Below are positions 15,482 to 24,584 of a stretch of 64,000 nucleotides of DNA, piece by piece. Origin of the DNA: Halomonas campaniensis (lineage in GTDB: Bacteria; Pseudomonadota; Gammaproteobacteria; Pseudomonadales; Halomonadaceae); assembly GCF_002211105.1 (NCBI RefSeq), contig NZ_JPUA01000034.1, forward strand, positions 670,053-734,052, written 5' to 3'. How positions within the stretch are numbered: the stretch's first letter is position 1; every line of letters begins with the position of its first letter. The position numbers and the translations under genes were made by a program. The notes under the pieces were generated by a model, which saw only the letters and a program-made list of their open reading frames with translations, made no database searches and was not told where the DNA came from.

Positions 15482-15832
15482 TTACCAAAGCCAGCTATTA
15501 GGGCGTGCCGGTGTTAGCCCTTTGCGCAAATCGAACCAGCCGAGCAGGCAGCGTACGCCCAGCCATACCGCTAACAGCGGCCAGAGCAGGGTGCCGACTA
15601 TCACAATGCTGAGCAGGAAGGCGATGCAGGCATACAGGGTGCCGATCCAGAAGGTGCGAATCAGGTAACGATAGTGATGCTGCAGCCAGGGCGCCGCTTC
15701 TTTGCGATAGACATAGGCGATGATGACGCCAATCAGAAGGGTGATATTGGCTGTGACGATACCTGCTAGGTAGAGTGCGTAAATAATCTGTGGCGCGCGT
15801 ATGTCATCGCGCTTTACAGGGGGTTGTGTCAT
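15482..15832 (-). CDS. Small DUF4870-like membrane protein
   Basis: A 116-residue protein with three hydrophobic helices. It shares the pattern IxYALYLA...GVIIAYVY...HHYRYLIRTFWIG with the 128-residue protein at 16790-17176, so the two are paralogues. The family resembles DUF4870 (Tic20-like fold) and has no assigned reaction. It is the last gene of a minus-strand operon, 19 bp after the LpxL-type acyltransferase. A function tied to membrane lipid or acyltransferase activity is only suggested by the sandwich arrangement. Confidence 0.7.
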   Translation of the reverse strand: MTQPPVKRDDIRAPQIIYALYLAGIVTANITLLIGVIIAYVYRKEAAPWLQHHYRYLIRTFWIGTLYACIAFLLSIVIVGTLLWPLLAVWLGVRCLLGWFDLRKGLTPARPNSWLW

Positions 15833-15851
15833 CAGAGCTCTCTTTTTCAGC

Positions 15852-16787
15852 CTAATAAAGACGATAGTCGCGGAAATTGGCTAGATTTTGCTGCTCCTGC
15901 ACTACTTTGCGGTAGCGTTTGTACTCCCATTGATACTGTGCCGGTTCCAAGGCAATTGCACTTTCAACACTCGCATTGACACCAGTGGCAGACTGCACAT
16001 CCTCGTCGCTATAAACCCGCTCGTCGGCCTCCAAAAAATGGATTTCAAAGCCTTGACCAGGGATACGTAGCGCGACGCCGGTAACTACCCGCGCCTGAGT
16101 CCGGGCGACCAATTTCGGGAGCAGGGTGGCGGTGTAGGCCTCGCGACCAAAGAACGGCGCAAAAACACCACTGCCCCAGTCGGGCTCCTGATCAGGAAGT
16201 ATGCCAATCGCTTCGCTGCGTTTAAGCGCTTTAAGCAGCGCCGCCACACCTCGAGGGTTGGTGGGTACCAAACTGGCCCCCATGCGTTCGCGGCCATGAC
16301 GAATGACCGGGTCGAGGGCGGTGATTTTGGGCGGCTCGTACATAGCGGTAAAGGGAAAGTGACTCGAAAGCCAGAAGTTAAGCACTTCCCAGTTGCCGAA
16401 GTGGGGGGCAAGCACAATCACGCCGCGGCCTTCGGTACGGGCGTTATCGAGCTTATCGCGACCGTGCACCGCTAAAATGCTGGTCTCTACCTTGTTTGGT
16501 TCCGCCATCCAGGCGTGGCCCAGTTCCAGCATGGTAGCCGTTGAGTGGCGTAAACTGTGCTGACCAAGGGTTTTACGCTCAGCGACAGAGAGGTTTGGGT
16601 AGACCGCCGCTAAGTTGCGATCGGTGATCCAGCGCTCACGCTTATTAAAGCGGTAAACCAGGGGGCCGAGCGCCGAAGCAATACGCCACAGGCGCGCAAG
16701 CGGCCAGTGTGACAGTTGACGCCATAGCCAACTGATCGCGCTGGCTTTGGAAAAACGCCTAGCGTTATTAGCCCCCTGTGGTGTCAT
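15852..16787 (-). CDS. LpxL/HtrB-family lysophospholipid or lipid A acyltransferase
   Basis: A 311-residue inner-membrane-associated acyltransferase. The catalytic block APHFGNWE (HxxxxE type, near residue 127) and the later GILPDQEP region are standard for lipid A late acyltransferases. It probably adds a secondary acyl chain to lipid A; close relatives also acylate ornithine lipids or aryl polyenes. ATG at 16787 is preferred to a TTG at 16802. It follows the preceding stop by 2 bp, which indicates coupling with the DUF4870-like gene. Confidence 0.82.
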   Translation of the reverse strand: MTPQGANNARRFSKASAISWLWRQLSHWPLARLWRIASALGPLVYRFNKRERWITDRNLAAVYPNLSVAERKTLGQHSLRHSTATMLELGHAWMAEPNKVETSILAVHGRDKLDNARTEGRGVIVLAPHFGNWEVLNFWLSSHFPFTAMYEPPKITALDPVIRHGRERMGASLVPTNPRGVAALLKALKRSEAIGILPDQEPDWGSGVFAPFFGREAYTATLLPKLVARTQARVVTGVALRIPGQGFEIHFLEADERVYSDEDVQSATGVNASVESAIALEPAQYQWEYKRYRKVVQEQQNLANFRDYRLY

Positions 16788-16789
16788 CG

Positions 16790-17176
16790 TTAAATCAACC
16801 AAGTATCTACATTGGACGGTGCGCGCTTCTCTTGCAGCCCTTTGAAGCCTTTAACGCAGCGAATAATCAACCAAATGGCTAACGGTAGCATGAGTAGGAA
16901 ACCGAGCAGAACCGGGGTTAAGAGCAAGCAAACGAGTCCGTATACCAAACCTATCCAAAACGTACGAATCTGATAGCGGTAATGCTCGTCCAGCCACAAA
17001 GGGCCTTTGCCTTTATAGACGTAGGCGATAACCACACCAATAATCGACGTAAAACCAAGGATAAAACTGGCCAGATAGAGCGCATAAATAACCATGGCCA
17101 TGGTCGTATCGGGCTGATGCTGCTCTTCGCTGATGACATTGCCCTCAAGTGGGGAATCAGTTTCCTTATCAAGCAT
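16790..17176 (-). CDS. Small DUF4870-like membrane protein, paralogue
   Basis: A 128-residue protein: a 25-residue acidic N-terminus followed by three hydrophobic helices carrying the same IYALYLAS...GVVIAYVYK...EHYRYQIRTFWIG pattern as the protein at 15482-15832. It is first in the three-gene operon with the LpxL-type acyltransferase. AAAGGAAA precedes the ATG. No enzymatic motif is visible. Confidence 0.72.
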   Translation of the reverse strand: MLDKETDSPLEGNVISEEQHQPDTTMAMVIYALYLASFILGFTSIIGVVIAYVYKGKGPLWLDEHYRYQIRTFWIGLVYGLVCLLLTPVLLGFLLMLPLAIWLIIRCVKGFKGLQEKRAPSNVDTWLI

Positions 17177-17291
17177 AACGTTTCCTTTCGATCAATCTGT
17201 ATAGATGCTGAAGTGAGTGATGATGCCGAGTACACATCAGTGCGCGCTGTTTAAGCGCGGCACATGATACCTTGATTCATTAGACTTAGCA

Positions 17292-17675
17292 TTAACGCGA
17301 AGAGGGGCGGCAAATCTCTAGCAGATTGCCGTCCGGGTCACGCAGGTAGATGGATTCAATCGGGCCAGTGGCGCCTTGGCGAGCGACGGGGCCTAGCTCT
17401 ACGTCAATCGCCAGCGCGTCTAAATGCTGCTTGAACTCGTTCAGCGGCAGTTGGCAACGCAGGCACAAATCCAGGCTGCCAGGCGTAGGCGTTGCTGAAA
17501 TGGGGGCAATGTCAGTATCTGTTTGATGCAGGCGTAGTGCCGTATCCCCGAGCATCAAATCGACCCGCTGAGCATCGCGATAGCGTACGTCTAAGCCCAA
17601 AACCCGCGAGTAAAAATCCACTGCACGACTAATGTCGGTCACGGTAACAACAAGATGATCCAGACCTGATAGCAT
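17292..17675 (-). CDS. VOC (glyoxalase/bleomycin-resistance fold) protein
   Basis: A 127-residue single VOC domain: GLDHLVVTV at the N-terminus, YSRVLGLDV, and the terminal DPDGNLLEI with a metal-ligand Glu. The family covers glyoxalases, dioxygenases and resistance proteins, and the substrate cannot be told. The start at 17675 (AAGGAAGG upstream) gives a standard VOC length; an upstream frame extension would overlap the divergent methyltransferase. Confidence 0.8.
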   Translation of the reverse strand: MLSGLDHLVVTVTDISRAVDFYSRVLGLDVRYRDAQRVDLMLGDTALRLHQTDTDIAPISATPTPGSLDLCLRCQLPLNEFKQHLDALAIDVELGPVARQGATGPIESIYLRDPDGNLLEICRPSSR

Positions 17676-17715
17676 GCCACCTTCCTTAATACATAACGTT
17701 AAGCCAGAGAATACA

Positions 17716-18360
17716 ATGATGCGCCGCTGTCCGCTCTGCGCTGAATCCACGATTGCGCTCTACCACCGGGATCGGCGTCGTGACTACTACCAGTGTGCCA
17801 CGTGCAAGCTGGTATTTGTCCCCCCTGAGCAGCATTTGAGTGCTGCTGAAGAAAAGGCTGAATACGATAAGCATCAAAACTCGCCGCATGATACGGGATA
17901 TCGACGCTTTTTAGGGCGTTTATTTACCCCGCTATTAGCCAAGCTCTCACCCCAAGCTCGCGGTCTTGATTTTGGTTCAGGGCCGGGGCCGACGCTGTCG
18001 GTTATGTTTGCCGAGCAGGGGCATCCGATGACTATTTACGACCTTTTTTACGCCCCCGATGCCTCAGTTTTGACACAAATATATGATTTTATCACCGCCA
18101 CAGAGGTTGTTGAGCACTTGGCGCAGCCCGGCAAGGTGCTTACGCAGTTGGTGGCTCAGCTGGCGCCAAGTGGTTATCTGGGCTTAATGACCAAACGCGT
18201 TACTTCGCCGGAGGCTTTTGCCCGCTGGCACTATATTAGCGACCCCACCCATATCAGCTTTTTTAGTGAGGAGACCTTTCGTTGGTGGGCACAAAAGAAT
18301 AGTTTAGTAGTGGAATTTCCTGGGCCTGACACGGTTATTCTACACAAAACGCTATCGTGA
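17716..18360 (+). CDS. Class I SAM methyltransferase with N-terminal zinc-ribbon-like motif
   Basis: A 214-residue protein. CPLC at residues 5-8 and CATC near residue 30 form a CxxC pair typical of a small zinc ribbon. GLDFGSGPGP near residue 93 is SAM motif I, and TEVVEHL near residue 132 follows. Such proteins are widespread uncharacterised methyltransferases. The ATG at 17716 starts directly with MMRRCPLC. It is divergent from the VOC gene. Confidence 0.78.
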   Translation: MMRRCPLCAESTIALYHRDRRRDYYQCATCKLVFVPPEQHLSAAEEKAEYDKHQNSPHDTGYRRFLGRLFTPLLAKLSPQARGLDFGSGPGPTLSVMFAEQGHPMTIYDLFYAPDASVLTQIYDFITATEVVEHLAQPGKVLTQLVAQLAPSGYLGLMTKRVTSPEAFARWHYISDPTHISFFSEETFRWWAQKNSLVVEFPGPDTVILHKTLS

Positions 18361-18541
18361 ATAATTGTAACGTTAGAAAAGCATTGACTTTGCCCGCTTG
18401 AGGGCAATAATTGCGCGCCGCTATCCCGGCCTGACTCGATGTGCCAGGTGAGATGACGGTTTCTGTGGACACGTTTAGTAGCGTTTTTACGCCTGTTTTC
18501 AGCCCCTTTTTTGCACCACTTTTAGGCAAGACGAGGTTTTC

Positions 18542-19915
18542 ATGTCGCGGCAACTGCTAGCCATGGCGCTGGCGCCCCTGTTAGGGCTCTTCATTCTCGG
18601 GATTGGCAATGGTTTTCTCGCCACCTTAATTACCGTGCGCCTGGATGCTGCCGGTGAGTCCGCTACGGTCATCGGTATTGTGTCGTCCGCTTATTTTATC
18701 GGCTTAGCGTTAGGCGCAATGGTGAATGACCGCCTGTTGCTGCGCATTGGCCATATTCGCGCCTACGGCAGTTTTGCCTCATTAGTCGCCGTCACGGTGT
18801 TGCTTCAGGGCTTGTTCTTCGACCCCTGGGCCTGGTTTGTACTGCGTCTCATTGGCGGCTGGGCCACGGTGGGGGTGTATCTGGTCATTGAAAGCTGGCT
18901 GCTTACGTCAGGCGATCAAAAGGTTCGCGGCCGCCTGCTGGCGCTTTACATGATTTCGCTCTATGCCGCTGGGGTACTGGGTCAGCTGCTGCTAGGGGTG
19001 ACCAATGCCATGGGCGTCACCGCGCCCTTTATGGTAATTGGGCTACTGGCCTCGCTCTCAGTGCTGCCCATGGCGATGATTCCCCGGGTATCGCCGATTA
19101 TGGAGCACGCCGAGCCGCTTCCCCCGCACCGTTTGATCACGCTGACGCCTACCGGCGTGATGGGCAGCTTAGGCTCCGGGATGGTGGTAGCCGCGGCGTA
19201 TACTCTGTTGCCGCTTTATCTGCAGCGCATTGGTATGAGTGTCAGCCAAGTGGGGCAGATGATGGCGGTGGTGATTATGGGCGCTATGCTGCTGCAGTAC
19301 CCGATTGGTCGCTGGTCGGATCGCCATGACCGACAGATGGTACTGATCGGCATTAGCGGTTTCTGTGTGCTGATCTCGGCGGCGATGCTCTGGCTACCGC
19401 TCTCTACGCCGATGCTGGCGCTGCTGCTGTTCTTGCTTGGCGGTGGGGTGTTTGCCCTCTACCCGGTGGCGGTGAGCCACGCCGCCGACCGCGCCCCCGC
19501 AGGGGCGCTGGTGCGCATGAGCCAGGGTCTGCTGCTGATCAACTCGATTGGCGCCACCCTCAGCCCCCTTATGATCTCCCCGGTGATGACCGCCATGGGC
19601 GATGCGGGCCTGTTCTGGGCCTTCGGCTCACTCAGTCTATTCTTCTTGCTGTTCTTCGCCTGGCGCCGCAGCGTACGCCCAGCGCCAGTGCCCGTGGCAC
19701 CCTTTACCCCGACTACGCCCATGACCGCTGCCGGTGCTGAGCTGGTGGTCACCGAAGAGTTGATGCAGGGGGCGCTGGAGCACGAGCACTTGGAGGATCT
19801 CTCCGATGCCGTATGGGATGTGGAAGCGGCCGAGCCGGTGGTAGGGCCGCCCGCGGAAGATGAAAGCCATATCACTTACTATGATGATGTGGAACAAGTA
19901 AATAAGCGAAATTAA
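18542..19915 (+). CDS. MFS transporter (YcaD-like)
   Basis: A 457-residue major-facilitator protein with twelve predicted helices up to about residue 380 and a 75-residue acidic cytoplasmic tail. The GIVSSAYFIGLALGAMVNDRLLLRIGHIRAY region is the loop 2-3 signature of the YcaD/UMF2 branch. The substrate is unknown. A GAGG ribosome site precedes the ATG. The 124-bp gap that follows contains the PsrA-like operator of the next gene. Confidence 0.83.
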   Translation: MSRQLLAMALAPLLGLFILGIGNGFLATLITVRLDAAGESATVIGIVSSAYFIGLALGAMVNDRLLLRIGHIRAYGSFASLVAVTVLLQGLFFDPWAWFVLRLIGGWATVGVYLVIESWLLTSGDQKVRGRLLALYMISLYAAGVLGQLLLGVTNAMGVTAPFMVIGLLASLSVLPMAMIPRVSPIMEHAEPLPPHRLITLTPTGVMGSLGSGMVVAAAYTLLPLYLQRIGMSVSQVGQMMAVVIMGAMLLQYPIGRWSDRHDRQMVLIGISGFCVLISAAMLWLPLSTPMLALLLFLLGGGVFALYPVAVSHAADRAPAGALVRMSQGLLLINSIGATLSPLMISPVMTAMGDAGLFWAFGSLSLFFLLFFAWRRSVRPAPVPVAPFTPTTPMTAAGAELVVTEELMQGALEHEHLEDLSDAVWDVEAAEPVVGPPAEDESHITYYDDVEQVNKRN

Positions 19916-20001
19916 AACGCAGCAGAGACGTTGGTGGTAGCGGGTGATACCTTGGGCTAATGGTGTAGGTGAGAGAGTATTACTACTATCTAGGGCATGC
20001 T

Positions 20002-20019
20002 TTCAAACAATTGTTTAAT
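20002..20019. promoter_or_regulatory. PsrA-like operator upstream of acyl-CoA dehydrogenase
   Basis: TTCAAACAATTGTTTAAT contains the perfect dyad AAACAATTGTTT. It resembles the TTCAAACA-NN-TGTTTGAA site I recall for PsrA, the fatty-acid-responsive TetR regulator of gammaproteobacteria. It lies 21 bp before the acyl-CoA dehydrogenase ATG. Confidence 0.55.
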
Positions 20020-20039
20020 TTTTCAGCCCGAGGTTCGCC

Positions 20040-21827
20040 ATGAATGTTTACGCCGCACCGGTACGCGATTTGCGCTTTGTGCTCGAAGAGTTATTAGCGC
20101 ACCGCTCGCTCAGCCTGCCGGGCTTTGAAGAGGCCACGCCCGACTTGGTCGAGGCGGTGCTCGAAGAGGCCGCAAAGCTGGCCGGTGACGTCTGGGGGCC
20201 GCTTAATAAAGTTGGCGATCAGCAAGGCGCCAAGCGCCACACCGACGGCAGCGTGACCACGCCGGAGGGCTTCGCTGCGGCTTACCAGGCGTATGTCGAG
20301 GGTGGCTGGAACGGTATTGGCGTGTCAGAGGCTCTAGGCGGCCAGAACCTACCGGAAGTGGTTGCCAGCGCGGTGCAGGAGATGCTTCATGGTGCCAATA
20401 TGGCGCTGGGGCTCTGCCCCATGCTGACTGCCGGCGCCATTGAAGCATTGGCTCACCACGGCAGCGATGCACTCAAAGCGACTTACTTGCCCAAGCTGGT
20501 GGAAGGCACCTGGACGGGCACCATGAACCTGACCGAATCTCAAGCGGGGTCGGATCTCTCCCAAGTGCGCACCCGCGCCGTGCCTGAAAATGATTACTAC
20601 CGCATCAGCGGCCAGAAGATCTATATCACCTGGGGCGAACACGACGCCGCCGAAAACATTATTCATCTTGTGCTAGCCCGCAAGCCCGATGCGCCGGAAG
20701 GCAACAAAGGTATTTCCCTGTTTCTGGTGCCCAAGTTCCTGGTCAATGAAGACGGCTCCTTGGGTGAGCGCAACGATGTCACCTGTGCCTCTATTGAGCA
20801 TAAGCTGGGCATTCACGGCTCGCCGACGTGCACCCTGAGCTTTGGCGAAAATGACGGCGCCATTGGCTACTTGGTCGGCGAAGAGGGGCGTGGCCTGAAC
20901 CATATGTTCACCATGATGAACGAGGCGCGGCACAAAGTCGGCATCCAGGGCATTGGTGTGGCTGAGCGCGCCTGCCAGCACGCTTTTGCCTATGCGTTGG
21001 AGCGTCGTCAAGGGCGCTCTCCCAAAACCCGTGGCGGCGCAGAGTGCAGCATCAGCGATCACTTGGACGTGCGCCGTATGCTGCTCTCCATGCGTTCGCG
21101 CACCGATGCGCTGCGCGCCCTGGCGCTCTATTGCGCCGCCGAGTTGGACACTGCCCGCCACGCGGAAAATGATGATGCCCGCCAAACTGCCCAGGCCCGT
21201 GCGGATATTTTGATTCCAGTGATTAAAAGCTTCTCTACCGATCAGGCAGTGGAGATTGCCTCCATGGGCATTCAGGTGCATGGCGGCATGGGCTATGTGG
21301 AGGAGACCGGCGCTGCCCAACTGCTGCGCGATGCACGCATTGCGCCGATTTACGAAGGCACTAACGGTATTCAGGCGCTCGATCTGGCGGGTCGTAAACT
21401 CCAGCGAGACAACGGCGAAGCGCTCACCGTGCTGCTGCATGACGTTGCTGCTACCGTGGAGCAGCTCAACGCCGACCCTGCCCTGAAAGCGTTGGGCAGT
21501 GGTTTGGCCGCAGGGCTTGAAGATCTAAAAGTTGCCCAAGCGCTGGTGCTTGAGCAAGGTCGCGACCCTGAAATCGGCCCAGACGCAGTGCAGGCTTACG
21601 CTACGCCGTTCCTTAACTTGACGGGCCATGTGCTGTGCGCCTGGCAGATGGGCCAGGCGGCGCTTAGCGCCCAGGCAGCCCTTAACAACGGCAGCGATGA
21701 TCCCTTCTATACTGCCAAAATGCGCAGCGCCGAATTTGCAATTACTCAATGGCTGCCGGTAGGCCGCGCCCAGCGCGCGGTGATAGAGGCGGGCATGCAG
21801 TGTTTAAGCGATTTTGAGGTTCATTAA
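20040..21827 (+). CDS. Acyl-CoA dehydrogenase (FadE-like, with C-terminal extension)
   Basis: A 595-residue flavoenzyme that oxidises acyl-CoA to trans-2-enoyl-CoA, the first step of beta-oxidation. The core (about 60-450) shows the MNLTESQAGSDLS and YEGTNGIQALDL motifs, the latter including the catalytic Glu region, and is followed by the C-terminal domain of the 590-600-residue class. It is the first gene of a fatty-acid degradation set. A PsrA-like operator sits at its start and a strong hairpin ends it. Confidence 0.9.
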   Translation: MNVYAAPVRDLRFVLEELLAHRSLSLPGFEEATPDLVEAVLEEAAKLAGDVWGPLNKVGDQQGAKRHTDGSVTTPEGFAAAYQAYVEGGWNGIGVSEALGGQNLPEVVASAVQEMLHGANMALGLCPMLTAGAIEALAHHGSDALKATYLPKLVEGTWTGTMNLTESQAGSDLSQVRTRAVPENDYYRISGQKIYITWGEHDAAENIIHLVLARKPDAPEGNKGISLFLVPKFLVNEDGSLGERNDVTCASIEHKLGIHGSPTCTLSFGENDGAIGYLVGEEGRGLNHMFTMMNEARHKVGIQGIGVAERACQHAFAYALERRQGRSPKTRGGAECSISDHLDVRRMLLSMRSRTDALRALALYCAAELDTARHAENDDARQTAQARADILIPVIKSFSTDQAVEIASMGIQVHGGMGYVEETGAAQLLRDARIAPIYEGTNGIQALDLAGRKLQRDNGEALTVLLHDVAATVEQLNADPALKALGSGLAAGLEDLKVAQALVLEQGRDPEIGPDAVQAYATPFLNLTGHVLCAWQMGQAALSAQAALNNGSDDPFYTAKMRSAEFAITQWLPVGRAQRAVIEAGMQCLSDFEVH

Positions 21828-21844
21828 CGCTAATGTTTAGCTTC

Positions 21845-21877
21845 GCGCCGCCGCCCTCTGGGGCGGCGGCGCTGTTT
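21845..21877 (+). terminator. Strong hairpin after acyl-CoA dehydrogenase
   Basis: A perfect 12-bp GC stem (21845-21856 with 21861-21872) with a TCTG loop, followed by TGTTT. The T-tract is weak, but the stem strength supports termination or transcript protection between two fatty-acid genes. Confidence 0.6.
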
Positions 21878-21898
21878 CTGCCCTGTCAAAACAGTTAT

Positions 21899-21929
21899 TT
21901 AAAACAATCATTTAAAACGATCTTTTAAA
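21899..21929. promoter_or_regulatory. AT-rich inverted repeats upstream of the acyl-CoA ligase
   Basis: TTAAAACAATCATTTAAA at 21899-21916 is a degenerate version of the PsrA-like site upstream of the acyl-CoA dehydrogenase. An overlapping TTTAAAA-cgatc-TTTTAAA dyad lies at 21911-21929. Both precede the ligase ATG by 43-70 bp and could allow coordinated fatty-acid control. Confidence 0.4.
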
Positions 21930-21971
21930 GCCAACGCTTTCAATAACATTAACAAAACTCAGGAGCCGACC

Positions 21972-23600
21972 ATGACCGCTATCTTTGAGCAGGGCTTGCC
22001 CCAAACCGTTGCCAACCACGTGCCGCTTTCCCCGCTGACTTTTATCGAGCGCTCGGCGTCGATCTATCCTGACTACCCTGCGATTGTCCATGGCAGCACG
22101 CGGCGTACCTGGGGAGAGACCTGGTCACGCTGCCGCCAGCTTGCCTCGGCGCTCGAAAAGCGTGGTATTCAGCCGGGCCAAACCGTGGCGGCGATGCTGC
22201 CCAACATTCCCGCCATGTTTGAGGCGCATTTCGGCGTACCGCTCGCAGGCTGTGTATTGAATACCCTGAATATTCGCCTGGATGCCGAAGCGATCAGCTA
22301 TATGCTGGAGCATGGCGAGGCCAAAGCGATTTTGGTCGACCCTGAATTTGCCGACGTTATTCAGCAAGCAGTGGCCAAGCTTAAACACAAGCCGCTGATT
22401 ATTGATGTGGCTGATAGTGAGTTTCTTGGCGAGACTCAGGGCATTGGCGAAATTGAGTACGAGGCGCTGCTTAACGAAGGTAATGCTGACTTCGCCTATC
22501 AACTGCCTGCCGATGAGTGGGATGCGATCTCGCTGAACTACACCTCCGGCACCACCGGCAAGCCCAAAGGGGTGGTTTACCACCACCGCGGCGCTTATCT
22601 CAACGCGGTGAGCAATATTATGGAGTGGGCGATGCCCCACCATCCCATCTATCTCTGGACACTGCCGATGTTCCACTGCAACGGCTGGTGCTTCCCCTGG
22701 ACGATTGCCGCCAACGCCGGAGTGAATGTCTGCCTTCGCCGCGTTGATCCCAAAAAGATCATGCAGTTGATCGCCGATGAAAAGGTCACCCACTTCAGCG
22801 GGGCGCCGATTATTCTTAATGGCCTGGTGAATCTACCGGCTGAAGACAAATGCGAGTTTGATCACCCGGTAAAAGTGACCACCGCCGGTGCCGCGCCGCC
22901 AGCCTCAGTGATTTCTGGGGTCGAAAAGCTAGGCATTGAGGTCACCCACGTATACGGCCTGACCGAAGTATACGGCCCGGTAACCGTATGCGCCTGGCGT
23001 GAAGCGTGGGATGAGTTGCCGCTGGAAGCACGTGCCAAAATCAAAGCCCGTCAGGGGGTGCGCTACCACATGCTTGAAGCGCTGTGCGTGGCAGATCCTC
23101 TCACTATGGAGCCAGTGCCCAAGGATGGACAAACCATGGGTGAAATACTCATGCGCGGCAATAACGTTATGAAGGGCTATTTAAAGAACCCCGAAGCCAC
23201 CGAGCAGGCGCTGGAGGGCGGCTGGTACCACACCGGCGACTTGGCGGTTTGGCATCCGGATGGCTATATCGAGATTAAAGATCGCTCCAAGGACATCATT
23301 ATTTCCGGCGGTGAAAATATCTCCACCATTGAGGTGGAGGATGCTATTTATGGCCATCCCGCCGTTGAAGAGGCAGCGGTGGTTGCCAAGCCTGACGAGA
23401 AGTGGGGCGAGACGCCCTGCGCGTTCGTGAAACTCAAAGTTGGTTACGGCGAAGTCACCGAGGCCGATATTATCGCCCACTGTCGTGAACATTTGGCAGG
23501 CTACAAAGTGCCCAAGACGATCATCTTCAGCGAACTACCGAAAACCTCAACGGGCAAGATCCAAAAATTCGTACTGCGTGAAGAAGCTAAACAGCATTGA
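21972..23600 (+). CDS. Fatty acyl-CoA synthetase (AMP-dependent ligase)
   Basis: A 542-residue adenylate-forming ligase that activates a fatty or carboxylic acid with ATP and CoA. The AMP-binding P-loop-like motif [11 protein letters not shown] is near residue 193, YGLTEVYGP near 330, and [14 protein letters not shown] near 420; the catalytic lysine lies in the terminal KTSTGKIQK. The length and motifs fit the medium- to long-chain group. It is followed after 22 bp by the 3-hydroxyacyl-CoA dehydrogenase gene. Confidence 0.9.
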   Translation: MTAIFEQGLPQTVANHVPLSPLTFIERSASIYPDYPAIVHGSTRRTWGETWSRCRQLASALEKRGIQPGQTVAAMLPNIPAMFEAHFGVPLAGCVLNTLNIRLDAEAISYMLEHGEAKAILVDPEFADVIQQAVAKLKHKPLIIDVADSEFLGETQGIGEIEYEALLNEGNADFAYQLPADEWDAISLNYTSGTTGKPKGVVYHHRGAYLNAVSNIMEWAMPHHPIYLWTLPMFHCNGWCFPWTIAANAGVNVCLRRVDPKKIMQLIADEKVTHFSGAPIILNGLVNLPAEDKCEFDHPVKVTTAGAAPPASVISGVEKLGIEVTHVYGLTEVYGPVTVCAWREAWDELPLEARAKIKARQGVRYHMLEALCVADPLTMEPVPKDGQTMGEILMRGNNVMKGYLKNPEATEQALEGGWYHTGDLAVWHPDGYIEIKDRSKDIIISGGENISTIEVEDAIYGHPAVEEAAVVAKPDEKWGETPCAFVKLKVGYGEVTEADIIAHCREHLAGYKVPKTIIFSELPKTSTGKIQKFVLREEAKQH

Positions 23601-23622
23601 TAATTCACTAAGGAGAGCGTGC

Positions 23623-24471
23623 ATGAGCGATCAAAAAATTGGCGTTGTAGGGGCCGGCACCATGGGGCAAGGGATTGCTCAGGTCATCATCGCCAGTGGC
23701 TTTGATGTCTGCCTTTACGATGTGGCTGAGGAGCAGTTAAGCCGTGCCGAGGAAAGTATCAACAAAGGCTTGGGCAAGCTGGTAGCGAAAGAGAAGCTCA
23801 GTGAGGCGGATAAGCACGCTGCCATGGCACGTCTCTCCAACACCACCACGCTAGGTGACCTGATTAAATGCACGGTCATTATCGAAGCTGCCCCCGAACA
23901 GCCCGAACTCAAAGAGAAGCTGTTTCGTGATCTAAGCCAGTTGAGCAGCACCGCTATTCTAGCTTCCAACACCTCGTCGCTGTCGCTTACCCGCCTAGCG
24001 GCGGTTTGCGAACACCCCGAGCGTGTGGTGGGTATGCACTTCTTTAATCCGGTGCCGGTGCTCAAGCTGGTGGAAGTCATCCGCGCCGAACAGACCTCGG
24101 ACGCTACCGTTGCCGAGATTGAAGCCCTTGCGAAGGCGTTGGGTAAAACCGCGGTGCCGGTAGGCGACGCGCCAGGCTTTGCGGTGAACCGCCTGCTGGT
24201 GCCGATGATCAACGAAGCTGCCTTTATCGTTCAAGAGGGCACCGCGACACCCGAAGCGATTGATAACGCCATGAAACTCGGCGCGGCTCACCCCATGGGG
24301 CCACTGGCGCTGGCCGATTTGATCGGCCTGGATGTCTGCCTGGCGATTATGGAAGTGCTCCAAGAGGGCTTTGGTGATCCCAAATACCGCCCCTGCCCCT
24401 TGCTTAAGCGTATGGTCGCCGCGGGCTATCTTGGCCGCAAAACCGGTCGCGGTTTCTACAATTACGACTAG
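23623..24471 (+). CDS. 3-hydroxybutyryl-CoA/3-hydroxyacyl-CoA dehydrogenase
   Basis: A 282-residue NAD-dependent dehydrogenase. It has the Rossmann motif [10 protein letters not shown] at residues 9-18, SNTSSLS, the catalytic-region motif [10 protein letters not shown], and the C-terminal helical domain. It converts 3-hydroxyacyl-CoA to 3-ketoacyl-CoA in beta-oxidation or the butanoyl pathway. I chose the ATG at 23623 after AGGAGAG; a longer frame overlapping the ligase is not credible. Confidence 0.9.
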   Translation: MSDQKIGVVGAGTMGQGIAQVIIASGFDVCLYDVAEEQLSRAEESINKGLGKLVAKEKLSEADKHAAMARLSNTTTLGDLIKCTVIIEAAPEQPELKEKLFRDLSQLSSTAILASNTSSLSLTRLAAVCEHPERVVGMHFFNPVPVLKLVEVIRAEQTSDATVAEIEALAKALGKTAVPVGDAPGFAVNRLLVPMINEAAFIVQEGTATPEAIDNAMKLGAAHPMGPLALADLIGLDVCLAIMEVLQEGFGDPKYRPCPLLKRMVAAGYLGRKTGRGFYNYD

Positions 24472-24545
24472 CTTTTGCAGAGCAGGATAGTGCGGCGATA
24501 AGAAGTTATTGCCACTCAACCAAGCGTTCGCTAGGGTTGGTGTTT

Positions 24546-24555
24546 ACGTTAACGT
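24546..24555. promoter_or_regulatory. ACGTTAACGT palindrome upstream of enoyl-CoA hydratase
   Basis: A perfect 10-bp palindrome within GTTTACGTTAACGTGCAA, 30 bp before the enoyl-CoA hydratase ATG. It resembles the TTTACGTTTACGTAAA-type site I recall for LiuR, a MerR-family regulator of branched-chain and fatty-acid degradation. The assignment is tentative. Confidence 0.35.
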
Positions 24556-24584
24556 GCAATAACAAATCAAATAAGGAGTCCGCC

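Noticed and set aside
17240..17263. GTGC-type imperfect hairpin between the VOC and DUF4870-like genes.
   Set aside because: It has mismatches and no T-tract; there is not enough support for a terminator.
20673..21440. Long (255-codon) minus-strand frame inside the acyl-CoA dehydrogenase gene.
   Set aside because: A composition-driven shadow of a GC-rich gene, rich in His, Gln and Arg with no motifs. Similar shadows at 22125-22793, 49307-50035 and 59653-60330 were rejected for the same reason.
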